Positions 1 to 9,688 are shown, counted from the stretch's first letter. The stretch: 64,000 nt of DNA from Myxococcus sp. RHSTA-1-4 (GCF_020037125.1 NZ_JAIQDG010000004.1:248001-312000), one strand, 5' to 3'. Numbers and translations: made by a program. Notes: generated by a model not told the origin, from the sequence alone.

Positions 1-2769
1 ACAGCGCAGGACGACGGCATTGACGAACATGCCGATGAGGTTCTCGACGTTGCGGATGCCGGCCCTGGCGGCGAAGGCCGAGCCGATGCACAAATCCCGC
101 TCCCCGGTGTAGCGGTGCAGCAGCACGGCGAAGGCGGCGAAGAGGGCGTTGAAGAGGGTGACACCCTCCTGCTGGCAGAAGGTGCGCAGGGCGCCGGGCA
201 GGGCGGGCGGCAGCTCCAGCCGGAGGAGGTCGCCGTTGAAGCTCTGCACACGCGGCCGTGGGTGGTCGGTGCGCAGCGGCAGCACCTCGGGCGCGCCGGC
301 CAGCCGCTCGCGCCAGAAGGCGAGCTGGGCCTTCATGGCCGGGGAGTCGAGCGTCGCGCGCTGCCAGGCGGCGAAGTCGCGGTACTGCACCGGAGGCTCC
401 GGCAGCGGCGATGCTTCTCCCCGCAGGTAGGCGTTGTAGAGCGCGTCCAGCTCCCGCATCAGCACGGAGAAGGACGCGCCGTCGTGGACGACGTGGTGCT
501 CGACGAGGACGAGCTCGTGCTCGTCCGGAGCCAGGCGGATGGCGCTCCAGCGGGCCAGCGGCGGCTCGAAGAGGGAGATGGGCCGCCGCAGCTCCTGGCG
601 GATGGCCTCCTCCCGCCGGCGTTCCCGCTCGTCCCCGGGCAGCCCGCTCAGGTCGAGCAGGGGAACGCGCACCGGCGTCACCGGCCGGACGACCTGCCAC
701 GGCCGGCCATCGACCTCCTCGTAGGCCGTCCGCAGCAGCTCGTGGCGCCGGGAAATCTCCGTCAGGGCGCGCTCGAGCACCGCCAGGTCCAGCCCGCCCA
801 GCACGCGGAGGGTCGTCTGTGCCTGGTAGGAGATGCTGCCGGGGGACAGCTTCTGGAGGAACCAGACCTGCTCCTGCTGCACGGAGAGCGGCGCCCGCTC
901 GCGGCCGGTGGCGGGGACCACGGGCGGTAGCACGTCCCTGGCGGGAGCGGCTCGCCGCGCCTCCAGCACCTCCGCGAGCTGGATGATGCGTGGGTGGGCG
1001 AAGAGCTCCCGCAGTGACAGGGGGAGGCTCAGCTCGTCCTCGATCCGCGTGGTCATCCGCGTGGCGAGCAGGGAGTGGCCTCCGAGCTCGAAGAAGTCGT
1101 CCTGGATGCCGACCTGCTCCAGGCACAGCACCTCCTGCCACACCCGCGCGAGCCCGCGCTCCAGCTCCGTGCGGGGCGCGACGTACGCACTGCTCCGGGA
1201 CGCGTGGGCGGCCGGAACGGGGAGCGCCTGGGGGTCCACCTTGCCGATGGGGCCGAGCGGAAGCGCGTCCATCACGACGAATGTCCGCGGAATCATGGCC
1301 TCGGGAAGCCAGGCCCGGAGGTGCTCGCGGAGCTGTGCCGTCCCGGGGACGGCGCGCGCGTCCCTCGGCGCGAACCACGCCACGAAGGAGACGTCCCGGC
1401 CGGACTCCTCGGCCCCGGTGCTCCACGCCATGACATGCGCGGCTCCCACGTGCGGATGGGTCAGCAGCGCGGCGGTGATCTCCGCGGGCTCGACGCGGAT
1501 GCCGCGCACCTTCACCTGCCGGTCCGAGCGGCCGTGGAACTCGAGCGAGCCATCCGGCAACCAGCGGCCAAGGTCACCCGTGCGATACAGGCGCGCTCCG
1601 CCGGTGCGCGAGAAGGGGTTGGGGATGAAGCGCTCGGCGGTGAGGTCCGGCGAGCCCACGTACCCGCGCGCCACGCCCGGACCTCCGATGAAGAGCTCCC
1701 CCGTCTCACCGGCGCCCACCGGCCGCAGCTCCGGGTCGAGGAGGTGGACCTCCGCTCCGTCGATGGGGCGGCCGATGGAGGGCAGGCGCTCCTCGCGCGG
1801 CTCCCCGCCGGGAGGGACGACGCCCGAGGTGCAGTAGATGGTGCACTCGGCGGGGCCATAGCCATTCACGAGCTGGAATGGCAGCCCGGGCCCGGGGCGC
1901 ACATGCAGCCGGTCTCCCCCGGTGAGTAGCAGGCGGAGGGCAGAGTCCTCGGGCCAGGGAAGCGGGAGCACGCGCTCGGCGATCGGGGTGGGCAGGAAGA
2001 CGAAGGTGATGCCGCGGGCCAGCAGCCACTCGCGCAGCTTCCCGGGCGACAGGCGGGTCTCCTCGTCAGCCGGCAGCTCCAGGCGTGCGCCCGCGGCCAG
2101 CGAGGGCAGGATGGACATGACCGACGCGTCGAAGCCCAGCGAGGCAATCACCCCAACGCGATCCGCCGGCGACAGCGCGAACGTGCCGCGGTGGTACGCA
2201 GTGAAGGCGGACAGGGCGCGGTGGCTGATCATCACCCCCTTGGGCAGCCCCGTGGAGCCCGAGGTGTGGATGACGTAGGCGAGGTGGTCCGGCAGGACGC
2301 GGACGCCCGGATTCACGGCCGGAAACGACGCGAGCTCCAGTCCCGCGGGAGTGAGGACCTGGGTGCCTTCCAACGCGAGCCGCTCCACGGCCGGCCCCGT
2401 GCCGATGATGGATTTCACCCCCGCGGAGGACACCATGTATCGCAGGCGCTCGGGCGGAGTGGACGGCTCCAGCGGAAGCCAGGCCGCTCCCGCCTTGAGA
2501 ACGCCGAGGACGGACACCACGAGCTCCGTGCCTCGCGGGAGGCAGATGCCGATGACGGAGTCCGGCCCGGCCCCCCGCGCGAGCAGCGCATGCGCCAGCC
2601 GGTTCGCGCGCTCGTTCAGCGCGGCATGGGTGAGGGACTCGCCCGCGTGGAACACCGCGACATGGGAGGGCAGTTCGGTCGCTCGCCTCTCGACGAGCTG
2701 GTGCACGAGGGGGGGCAGCAAGGAGTCCTCCGGCCGGCGCCGCACGGACGCGGAGTACGAAGTGCCCAC
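1..2769 (-). CDS. Nonribosomal peptide synthetase, A-PCP-C (3' end cut by window edge)
   Basis: One open frame of 923 codons reaches the window edge, so the product is incomplete. It would build a peptide by the thiotemplate route. In order it shows an adenylation domain (A3 motif HTSGSTGLPKGV; A4 region FDASV; A5 region NGYGPAE; A7 YRTGDL), a carrier domain with the phosphopantetheine motif LGGHSLL near residue 560, then a condensation domain with the active-site motif HHVVHDG near residue 755. Aligned by eye to GrsA, the A-pocket residues read D-A-M-F-L-G-G-I-Y, which suggests a hydrophobic amino acid; this is a weak prediction. An in-frame stop lies just upstream, so the first possible start is GTG at 2769, without a clear ribosome binding site. 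The protein therefore begins with an A domain. Type certain, substrate uncertain. Confidence 0.93.
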   Translation of the reverse strand, partial: MGTSYSASVRRRPEDSLLPPLVHQLVERRATELPSHVAVFHAGESLTHAALNERANRLAHALLARGAGPDSVIGICLPRGTELVVSVLGVLKAGAAWLPLEPSTPPERLRYMVSSAGVKSIIGTGPAVERLALEGTQVLTPAGLELASFPAVNPGVRVLPDHLAYVIHTSGSTGLPKGVMISHRALSAFTAYHRGTFALSPADRVGVIASLGFDASVMSILPSLAAGARLELPADEETRLSPGKLREWLLARGITFVFLPTPIAERVLPLPWPEDSALRLLLTGGDRLHVRPGPGLPFQLVNGYGPAECTIYCTSGVVPPGGEPREERLPSIGRPIDGAEVHLLDPELRPVGAGETGELFIGGPGVARGYVGSPDLTAERFIPNPFSRTGGARLYRTGDLGRWLPDGSLEFHGRSDRQVKVRGIRVEPAEITAALLTHPHVGAAHVMAWSTGAEESGRDVSFVAWFAPRDARAVPGTAQLREHLRAWLPEAMIPRTFVVMDALPLGPIGKVDPQALPVPAAHASRSSAYVAPRTELERGLARVWQEVLCLEQVGIQDDFFELGGHSLLATRMTTRIEDELSLPLSLRELFAHPRIIQLAEVLEARRAAPARDVLPPVVPATGRERAPLSVQQEQVWFLQKLSPGSISYQAQTTLRVLGGLDLAVLERALTEISRRHELLRTAYEEVDGRPWQVVRPVTPVRVPLLDLSGLPGDERERRREEAIRQELRRPISLFEPPLARWSAIRLAPDEHELVLVEHHVVHDGASFSVLMRELDALYNAYLRGEASPLPEPPVQYRDFAAWQRATLDSPAMKAQLAFWRERLAGAPEVLPLRTDHPRPRVQSFNGDLLRLELPPALPGALRTFCQQEGVTLFNALFAAFAVLLHRYTGERDLCIGSAFAARAGIRNVENLIGMFVNAVVLRC

Positions 2770-2858
2770 ACCGGCGGCTTGGAGCTATCAACCCGGATGC
2801 TTAGCAGCAGCCACCGGGAAGCCCAAGCCCCTACCCCACCCCTGGCGCTGTGCGCCTG

Positions 2859-4469
2859 CTACGCCGCCACCGGGCGCCGGGCCTCGGACTGACGCCCTTC
2901 CTGGTTGAACCCCGCCCACTCCTTCCGGAGCCGCTGGAAGAGGCCATGCAGCGGGAGCCCCTCCGACTCGTACTGGCCCTTGTGGTGCTGGAGGATGTGG
3001 CGCAGCAGCACGAAGCAGACGGTGGCCTCTCCGGCGGACTCCAGCGTGGTGAACTGGCTGGCGTCCGTGAACCACAGCGTGGTGGGCATCTGGCTGGCCT
3101 GCTGGGCCAGGGCCACCAGATGCGGCCCGGGCTTCATCCACGGGTGCTCGGAGAACAACTGGGGACGGTTCACCGTGAGCGCGTAGATGAGGTTCGACAT
3201 GCGCCGGTCCTTGAACCTGGGGTCCTGGTACACGCGGCTGTAGATGAGCCCACGCACCCGCTTCATGAACACACTGGACGTCAACGCCAGCAGCGAGGTG
3301 CCTCGCAGCACCAGCATCTGCACGAACTCCAGCACCGTGAGCTTCTGGAACGAGGGCCAGGCATTGATGTCCATCTGCTTCCGGAGCAGCGCATTGACGT
3401 CGTCCAGGCGGCGGCGGCCCCACACCAGAGCCACCGCCACCGCCGCGGTCAGCACGCCGGGGAACAGGTAGAGGAAGGTATCCGCCGGGCCCCAGGTGCC
3501 CTCGCGCACGTCCTCGACCCCACGCCACGCCAGGCAGACCGCGGACACCAGGGCCAGGAAGAACAGCCCCCACCCCATCCACGAGACGCCATTCAGCGTC
3601 ACCCAGCCGCGCTTCGTCGGGTTCTCGGGGACGTCGTACATCCGGGTCTCCTGCGTGCTGACGTCCGAGATGAGCAGCGTGGGCGTGGGCCGCGAGTTTT
3701 CGAACGCCATCAGCAGGCTGTCGACGCCCTGGTTGTCGTAGATACCGCCGTCCATCAACGGCAGCCCCCCGTCGAAGCCCGGCCCCAGCTCCTTGAGCGC
3801 GGACTCGAGCGGGAACTCCCGGGACCAGTGGAACTGCTGCGGGAAGACCAGGGGCTCGAAGCCCCCCGGGAAGCACGACGACGCGGCCGCCACGTCCGCC
3901 AGGCGGACGTGCTGGGCCACGGAGGCCGGCAGCTTGTAGTTGCTGTTGCCCAGGATGGCGCCCGGGTCGCTGCTGCGCCGGAAGCGGAAGTCCAGGCCGG
4001 TGTGGAACTCGGTGGAGTTGAAGATGACCTCCTGGAATCGCAGTCCCCTGGCGCCCAGCACCTCGCCGAAGCGCCGGTCCCCCAGGAAGTCGGGCAGGGC
4101 ATAGACGTCCGCGGCGGAGCGGATGAGGCTGGCCCAGTTGTGGCTGTCGTGTTCCCGGTCCGAGGTCAGCCCGGCCAGCGCCTCGGCAATCACGTTCGTC
4201 CGCTTCAGGTAGGCCGAGTAGCTCTCGTAGAACTCCGGGAACGTCTTGCCGTCGAGCTGGCTCACCACCCAGGCCAGCCCGGTGAGCGTACCGCCCGACA
4301 CGGTGGACAGCCCCACGACGTCGGGCAGCAGCCCCACACCGTCCAGGAACCGCAGCGTTCCCAGGTGGAACGCCGCCGCGCGGTAGCCACCACCGGACAG
4401 TGACAGCGCGAGGGGCCCGAGCGGGCCGTGATGACCGGAAGCGGCGGGAGGCGTGGAGTCATCGCTCAT
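2859..4469 (-). CDS. Patatin-like phospholipase with two C-terminal membrane segments
   Basis: A 536-residue predicted lipid acyl hydrolase. The oxyanion-hole motif SGGGYR lies at residues 25-30, the nucleophile motif STVSGG follows with Ser about 58, and the second member of the Ser-Asp dyad is in MDGG near residue 240. After the catalytic part come two hydrophobic stretches (GLFFLALVSAVCLAW and the YLFPGVLTAAVAVALVW region), so the enzyme is probably anchored in the inner membrane. The start at 4469 is preceded by GAGGA with good spacing; the frame is open 153 bases further upstream but without patatin-like sequence. The NRPS gene starts 89 bases downstream on the same strand and could be cotranscribed. 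Physiological substrate unknown. Confidence 0.88.
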   Translation of the reverse strand: MSDDSTPPAASGHHGPLGPLALSLSGGGYRAAAFHLGTLRFLDGVGLLPDVVGLSTVSGGTLTGLAWVVSQLDGKTFPEFYESYSAYLKRTNVIAEALAGLTSDREHDSHNWASLIRSAADVYALPDFLGDRRFGEVLGARGLRFQEVIFNSTEFHTGLDFRFRRSSDPGAILGNSNYKLPASVAQHVRLADVAAASSCFPGGFEPLVFPQQFHWSREFPLESALKELGPGFDGGLPLMDGGIYDNQGVDSLLMAFENSRPTPTLLISDVSTQETRMYDVPENPTKRGWVTLNGVSWMGWGLFFLALVSAVCLAWRGVEDVREGTWGPADTFLYLFPGVLTAAVAVALVWGRRRLDDVNALLRKQMDINAWPSFQKLTVLEFVQMLVLRGTSLLALTSSVFMKRVRGLIYSRVYQDPRFKDRRMSNLIYALTVNRPQLFSEHPWMKPGPHLVALAQQASQMPTTLWFTDASQFTTLESAGEATVCFVLLRHILQHHKGQYESEGLPLHGLFQRLRKEWAGFNQEGRQSEARRPVAA

Positions 4470-4852
4470 GGGCGTCCTCGACAGGTGGCGGATACCTTGG
4501 CGGCTTTGAGCAATGCCCATGCCGCCGGGGAAGGCGCTCCGCTCCAGCCGGGGCCAGCAGGTCCAGGGAGGTGGCGGCCCCTGGCCTGCGTGCGGCTGGA
4601 ACGGGGTGCGTCCCTCGCGCACGCAAGCGTATCACCCGTGCACGCCCGCCCCGCGGGGCCCTTCCACCCCACCCTGCCAAGGGGGCGGAAGGACAGTCTT
4701 CCGCCGGGCGGTTTGTTCCGGAAGGTCGGGTTGGCTCAAGATGGAGCCAGGGAAACCCTCGACGGCGGGACTCCAGAGAGGTCCAGCGAATGGCCGGGGA
4801 GCTGGAAACACCACAGCATGCGGGCGCTCCACGACGGCGGAGCCCGGGGCGC
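4470..4852. promoter_or_regulatory. Divergent intergenic region with a perfect inverted repeat
   Basis: This 383-base gap separates the divergent patatin and CHAT genes, so it should hold both promoters. A perfect 8-bp inverted repeat, GGCGGAAG-N6-CTTCCGCC, sits at 4684-4705. It could be a repressor operator or an RNA hairpin. No convincing sigma-70 promoter boxes could be picked out by eye in this GC-rich sequence. Confidence 0.35.
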
Positions 4853-7558
4853 ATGCGCCCGTGGCACCTCCTTCCGCTGCTCGCCCTCGCCGGGTTCTTC
4901 CTCCCCGGCTCCGGCCCTCCGGCGGACCGCGGCGCCCCACGCATCTGGCTCACCACGACGCCCGTGCGTCCCATCGAGGCGCGCCTCAGCGTGCCCGAGG
5001 CGGACGTCCACCGGCCCTACGCGCCCGTGCGGGGAGTGGAGCAGGCCATCCCCGTTCCCCTGCGCGAGCTGGCCCGCCTGGAGTCGCTGGGGGACCGCTC
5101 CGGCATCGCGGCCTCGTACCTCGTCCATGGAGACCCCCAGCAGGCGCTGGCCCACCTGAACCTCGCGCCCCCATCTCCGAGCCGCGACAGCGACCGCGCC
5201 GCCGCCGCCTTCGTCCTCGGGCGCCACGACGACGCGCTATCGCTGCTCGACGGCGCGCTGGACGCCCGGCCCCGCCACCCGCAGGCGCTCTGGAACCGGG
5301 CGCTGGTGCTGCGTGAGCTGGGGCTGACGCTGCTCGCCGCGTCGGCCTTCGAGGGCGTGGCGGCGCTGGACGAGCCCGGCTGGAGCACCGAGGCCCTGGA
5401 GCAGGCCCGCGCCCTGCGCGCCGCCGAGCGAAGGCGAGCCGACACCTGGTTGAAGACGCGGGACGCCGTCCTCTCGCTCGTCGGAGACCCGGCCGCGCCC
5501 ATTCCGCTGGAAGATGCCCGGCGCCTGCCCGGCACCGCCCGCGCCCACTTCTACGACGCGGTCCGCACCGCGCCGACGGCCGCGCGCGTCCGCGCCCTCC
5601 TCCCGCTGGCGGAGCTGCTGGACCGCGCCTTCGGTAGCCAGGTGCTGGCGGACTACACCCGCCGCGTGGCCGCGCGTGACTTCTCCCGCCGGGGGCCGCT
5701 GGCCGTCGAGTACGCGAAGCTCGTCCGGCGCGCCCACCCGGCACCAGCGGCCTTCATCCAGCGGCTGCGCGCGGCGGGCGAGACGGACCTGCTGCTGGGC
5801 GCGCTGCTGCTCCGCCTGGATGTGCCACGCGAGCCGGCGGAGGTGGAGGCGCTCACCCGTGGATGGGACGACCCGTGGATGGGCGTGCTGGCGCAGGAGG
5901 AGCTGGCGCGCCTGGAGGAGCTCGCCGGAAGGTCCTGGCAGTCCTCGCAGCGCCTGCGGGACACGCTGCGCGCCTGCCGCGAGCAGGAGCTGGGGCTGCG
6001 GTGCCTGGACCTGCAACGCCGGATGAGCCACCACGCCACCACGGCCAACCGGCTGGCGGAGGCGGAGGAGCTGGCCCGCGCGAGCTGGCGCGAGGCGCGG
6101 CGCCTGGGCGAGTGGGGCCAGGAGGGCTTCGCCATCCGCGCGCTCGGCCAGGCCGCGCGCTACCAGTTCCGCGTGGCGCCCGCGAAGGCCTACCTGGAAG
6201 AGTTCCTGGAGCGGAGCCCCGGCGACTGTGACGCGCGCAACTACGTCCACCGCAACCTGGCCGCGCTGGCGATGATGCGGTTGCGGCCCGCGGAGGCCCG
6301 GCTGGCGCTGGACCGCGCCCAGGAGTGCACCCCCACCGTGGGGCTGGTGGGCGCGTGGATACTGGCGGACCTCGGCCGGTTGGACCCGCGCCCCTCCGAC
6401 GAGGAGCTGCTGCGCCGGGAGCTGGCGCAGGTCCACCCCGACCGGGACCCACCGGGCCGGAGGGTGCTGGCCACCCTCATCGCGGGCCGCTTCACGGTGG
6501 AGCGCGACCGCGAGGCGGGCAAGGTCCTGCTCCGGCAGGCCATCGCCGAGGCCGAGCCGCTGCTGCGCCACAGCGCGGACGCGCGTGATGCCCGCGCCGT
6601 GGCGTACCAGACGCTGGCGGTGAGCGCCGGCGTGGCGGGCGCCTTCGCGGAGGTACCGGCGGTGGTGGCCGAGCAGCTCGGCGTCACCGCGCCCGAGCGG
6701 TGCGTCCTGGCCGCCGCCATGGAGGCCGAGCGCATGGTGGTGGTGGTACGCGGGCCGGACGGAGCGGTGCGTGGCCACCACGACGCCTCCCGCCGGGAGC
6801 CGCTCGGGGATGACCTGTCCGGACTGGTGCCTCGCGAGCTGGTAGCGCTGCTGCGGCGCTGCGAGCAGGTGGACGTGCTCGCAGCGCCCCCGCTGGACAG
6901 CCGCGGCGGGCTGCTGCCGCCGGACATCGCCTGGCGCTACCGGGTAGGGGCGGCGCCCCCGAAGGCACCCTCGCCCGCCCCTCCGCCGTTGCATGTGGTG
7001 GTGGCGAACGTGGAGACGCCGGCCTCGCTGCGGCTGGCGCGCCTGTCCTCCTGGGAGTCCGCCCCCGCCCCGGCCGGGCACTCCCTGGAGCTGACGGGAA
7101 TGCATGCCACGCCCTCGCGCGTGCTGGAGGCCATGACGCGTGCCACCGACATCGAGTTCCACGCGCACGGCGTGGTGGACCGGAGCCTGTCGGACGCCAC
7201 GGTGATTGCCCTGGCCCCGGAGCATGACGGCCGCTACGGCCTCACCGCGGAGGCCATTCGCCAGACACGGCTGGAGGGCTCACCCATGGTGCTGCTGGGC
7301 GCGTGCAGCGCGGCGAGGCTGCCTCCCCTGCTCCACCAGACGTCCTCGCTGCCGCAGGCCTTCGTCGGCGCCGGGGCGCGCGCGGTGTTCGCGGCGACGG
7401 TGGACATCCCCGACTCGGCGGGCCGCTTCTTCCAGGCCGTGCGTGAGCGCATCCGCGCCGGCACCATGCCCGCCATCGCCCTTCGCCAGGAGCGCCTGCT
7501 CTGGCTGCGCGAGCAGCCCGACGCGCGGTGGGTGAGCCGGGTGTTGCTGTACGAGTAG
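4853..7558 (+). CDS. Secreted TPR-CHAT domain protease-like protein
   Basis: A 901-residue protein with an N-terminal signal peptide (WHLLPLLALAGFFLPG, cleaved near PADRG). The middle 600 residues are Ala/Leu/Arg-rich helical repeats typical of TPRs. The C-terminal 200 residues form a CHAT domain, a caspase-fold cysteine protease: the His motif is FHAHG with His772 and the Cys motif is LGACSA with Cys818, so the catalytic dyad is intact. CHAT proteins with TPRs are best known as separase-like proteases and, in other bacteria, as effectors gated by partner proteins. No partner such as a gasdermin lies beside it here. Start chosen at 4853 because it gives the signal peptide directly; ATG at 4790 is the alternative. 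Substrate unknown. Confidence 0.85.
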   Translation: MRPWHLLPLLALAGFFLPGSGPPADRGAPRIWLTTTPVRPIEARLSVPEADVHRPYAPVRGVEQAIPVPLRELARLESLGDRSGIAASYLVHGDPQQALAHLNLAPPSPSRDSDRAAAAFVLGRHDDALSLLDGALDARPRHPQALWNRALVLRELGLTLLAASAFEGVAALDEPGWSTEALEQARALRAAERRRADTWLKTRDAVLSLVGDPAAPIPLEDARRLPGTARAHFYDAVRTAPTAARVRALLPLAELLDRAFGSQVLADYTRRVAARDFSRRGPLAVEYAKLVRRAHPAPAAFIQRLRAAGETDLLLGALLLRLDVPREPAEVEALTRGWDDPWMGVLAQEELARLEELAGRSWQSSQRLRDTLRACREQELGLRCLDLQRRMSHHATTANRLAEAEELARASWREARRLGEWGQEGFAIRALGQAARYQFRVAPAKAYLEEFLERSPGDCDARNYVHRNLAALAMMRLRPAEARLALDRAQECTPTVGLVGAWILADLGRLDPRPSDEELLRRELAQVHPDRDPPGRRVLATLIAGRFTVERDREAGKVLLRQAIAEAEPLLRHSADARDARAVAYQTLAVSAGVAGAFAEVPAVVAEQLGVTAPERCVLAAAMEAERMVVVVRGPDGAVRGHHDASRREPLGDDLSGLVPRELVALLRRCEQVDVLAAPPLDSRGGLLPPDIAWRYRVGAAPPKAPSPAPPPLHVVVANVETPASLRLARLSSWESAPAPAGHSLELTGMHATPSRVLEAMTRATDIEFHAHGVVDRSLSDATVIALAPEHDGRYGLTAEAIRQTRLEGSPMVLLGACSAARLPPLLHQTSSLPQAFVGAGARAVFAATVDIPDSAGRFFQAVRERIRAGTMPAIALRQERLLWLREQPDARWVSRVLLYE

Positions 7559-7629
7559 GCAATCGGTCCGGCCCGAGGTCTCCGCCGAGTCTGACGGCGC
7601 CCTGGGCGGGACGCAGAGGGGGAAGTGGA

Positions 7630-8889
7630 ATGCTGAACGCGGAACCGCTGGCTGTGTACAGCCTGCACTTCGACCATGGGGACACCGGCAACGGCGCGAT
7701 TCCGCTGTGGGACCCCATCACCGACGCGCGGCTGGGGGCACTGCCCGAGTGGATTCGCGAGCACCGCGCCGAGCCCGCCGCCTATGTCCGCGGCTCCCGG
7801 CCTTCCGTGCGGGTCGACCTGCTGGCCCACCACTTCGTGCCGGACACGTTCGAGCTGAGCGCCTTCGGCCCCGCGCTCGAGGGCCCGGGCTCGTTGCGGT
7901 GGGTGGGCCCCCATCCCGTGAAGCTGGAGCGTACGGCGGGGTGGACTCCCCTCCCCGGGCCCGTGGCCTTCAACCGCCCGCTTCCCAACCGCATCGGCCA
8001 GCACTCGCTGGAGCTGCAGTGGTACGCGGAGTGGACGGACGACCGGGGCGCCGCGCACCGGCTCTTCCTCGGCGGCAGCCGGCACGAGCTGCACACCACC
8101 GGCGCCCCCATGGAGCACGGCCTGCCCGGAGCGCCGCCGGCCGGGGCCTACCTGCCCATCCTCCGCTGGTCCTCGCGCTGGTGCGCGGGCCTGGAGAACC
8201 GGAAGGACATCTGCGACGCCATCCTCCGGGGGCTGCCGGAGACGCGGCTGCGGTATGGACTGCCCGCGTGGACGGTGCGGCACATGCTGCTGGCCGGCGG
8301 CGGCATGTGCGGCGGCTGGACGCAGCTCTTCCAGCAGGCCGCCAACTGCCAGGGCGTCACCGTGGAGGGGCGCACGCTGCACCTCGTATCCACGCGGGAC
8401 TCCGGGACGGGCGAGGTGCGCTGGGAGGGAATGCTGGCCGCGGCCCCGGGCCTCAACCAGTTCGAGCCGAGCCGCCTGACGCGCTTCCTGGGCCGGTTCC
8501 ACGACTGCGTCCGCTACCCCTTCTCTCCGAACGAGCCCGTGGAGCTGCTCGGCCGGCACGAGGCCCGGTACTGCTTCCTCGCGGGCCCGGATGACGGCCA
8601 CTCCCTCAACTTCCTGGAGGAAGGTGGCCGGCTCTACCTGTACGACCCGAGCTTCCGCACGGAGGCCGTCGCGCTCGACATGCCGCTGCCCGAGCCGGAT
8701 GGCCAGCCGATGACACTGGGGCCGGGGGCTGCCTTCCGCCGGAGCTACCTGCACGACGCCATGCCCTGGCTCATGGGCACGCTGCGCGCGAATGGGAGGC
8801 TCTGGGAGGTGGACGTGATGCGAGGCGAGTTCGGCATCACCGTGAGGACGGAGCAGGTTCCGGAGCTGGGCATCTCCTGGACACGGTAG
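7630..8889 (+). CDS. Transglutaminase-like cysteine enzyme
   Basis: A 419-residue protein, not obviously secreted. I recognise a transglutaminase-like catalytic arrangement: Cys227 in GGMCGGW, His324 in DGHSLNF and Asp339 in LYDPSF. The 15-residue His-Asp spacing is usual for that fold, whose members are proteases, amidases or crosslinking enzymes. The N-terminal 190 residues resemble no domain I know. AGAGGGGGAAGTGGA just upstream supplies the ribosome binding site for ATG 7630. The 3' end overlaps the convergent cupin gene by 53 bases. Its position beside three cupin-8 genes and a small peptide ORF suggests a shared peptide substrate, but that is inference. Confidence 0.6.
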   Translation: MLNAEPLAVYSLHFDHGDTGNGAIPLWDPITDARLGALPEWIREHRAEPAAYVRGSRPSVRVDLLAHHFVPDTFELSAFGPALEGPGSLRWVGPHPVKLERTAGWTPLPGPVAFNRPLPNRIGQHSLELQWYAEWTDDRGAAHRLFLGGSRHELHTTGAPMEHGLPGAPPAGAYLPILRWSSRWCAGLENRKDICDAILRGLPETRLRYGLPAWTVRHMLLAGGGMCGGWTQLFQQAANCQGVTVEGRTLHLVSTRDSGTGEVRWEGMLAAAPGLNQFEPSRLTRFLGRFHDCVRYPFSPNEPVELLGRHEARYCFLAGPDDGHSLNFLEEGGRLYLYDPSFRTEAVALDMPLPEPDGQPMTLGPGAAFRRSYLHDAMPWLMGTLRANGRLWEVDVMRGEFGITVRTEQVPELGISWTR

Positions 8890-9688
8890 GAGGCGTGGGC
8901 TCGGGCGGCGCCGGCGCCTCCTCCCAGGTGACGTTCGGCGCGGAGGCCGCGAAGGACGTGAAGCCGAGCGACGCGCTCGCCTCCAGCACCCGGTAGCCGT
9001 ACCACCAGCCCACGGGCAGCAGCACCATCTCCCCGGGGCCCAGCTCGACCTCGAGGCGCGGCACCGCCTCCGCCTCCGCGGGCTCACCGGCCATGCGGCG
9101 CAGCTCGAAGGCAGGGGCGAGCCGCAGAAGCCACCGGCCGCGCACCTGGCAGAGCAGCATGTTCTCCCGGGCCGGCAGGTCCGGTGACTCGTGGCCCGCC
9201 GCCTCCAGCATCAGCACCGGGTTCCCGTCCACCACCACGTAGTCCGTGGGCGGGCGGAGCAGGCCTCGCAGCGGGCCCGGCACGTCATGTACGCCCGGGG
9301 GCATCGTGGAGAACCGCCCCGGCTCCTCCACCACCGCGCCGCGCAGCACCACCGGCCGGTTCCGGAAGTAGTAGCGGTCGAAGAAGTCCTCCCGGGACAG
9401 GGACTCGTGGCGGTCCACCCGCGCATGTCCCTCCGCCTGCCGGTGGAGGTCGCCGTACAGGTCCAGCAGCCCCTCGAGCTTCCGGTGCAACGCCACCGCC
9501 TTCCGCGTCCCCAGGAGGCACGGGTCCTCCGCCTCGGCCCGAACGGCGGCGCGAGCCAGCGCCGCGTCCACGCCCGCGCCTTCGAGCACGGCGGCCAGGT
9601 CCGACTCCTCCGCGCCCCGCACCAGGTTCTCCACCAGCCAGCGCCGCCACTCGGGCGCGAGTTGCGCGCCACCGCTGTCTTCCGTCAT
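8837..9688 (-). CDS. Cupin-8/JmjC-like protein lacking the iron ligands
   Basis: A 283-residue paralogue of the two upstream cupin genes. It shares the N-terminal helical segment (W..WLVENLVRG), the FFDRYYFRNRPVV motif and the late LPVGWW motif. The residues that should bind Fe(II) are gone: the HxD site is replaced by the LPAREN region before LLCQVRGRW, and the distal His of GWWH is Tyr230 (GWWYGY). It is therefore probably a non-catalytic partner, scaffold or regulator of the active paralogues. Its ATG overlaps the stop of the upstream cupin gene (ATGA at 9685-9688), indicating translational coupling. The C-terminus is Pro-rich and overlaps the convergent gene. Confidence 0.8.
   Translation of the reverse strand: MTEDSGGAQLAPEWRRWLVENLVRGAEESDLAAVLEGAGVDAALARAAVRAEAEDPCLLGTRKAVALHRKLEGLLDLYGDLHRQAEGHARVDRHESLSREDFFDRYYFRNRPVVLRGAVVEEPGRFSTMPPGVHDVPGPLRGLLRPPTDYVVVDGNPVLMLEAAGHESPDLPARENMLLCQVRGRWLLRLAPAFELRRMAGEPAEAEAVPRLEVELGPGEMVLLPVGWWYGYRVLEASASLGFTSFAASAPNVTWEEAPAPPEPTPPTVSRRCPAPEPAPSSR

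Noticed and set aside
5237-7225. Long minus-strand open frame of 662 codons opposite the CHAT gene
   Set aside because: GC-rich shadow frame with a Gln/Arg/His-rich composition and no motif; the plus frame has a signal peptide and catalytic dyad.
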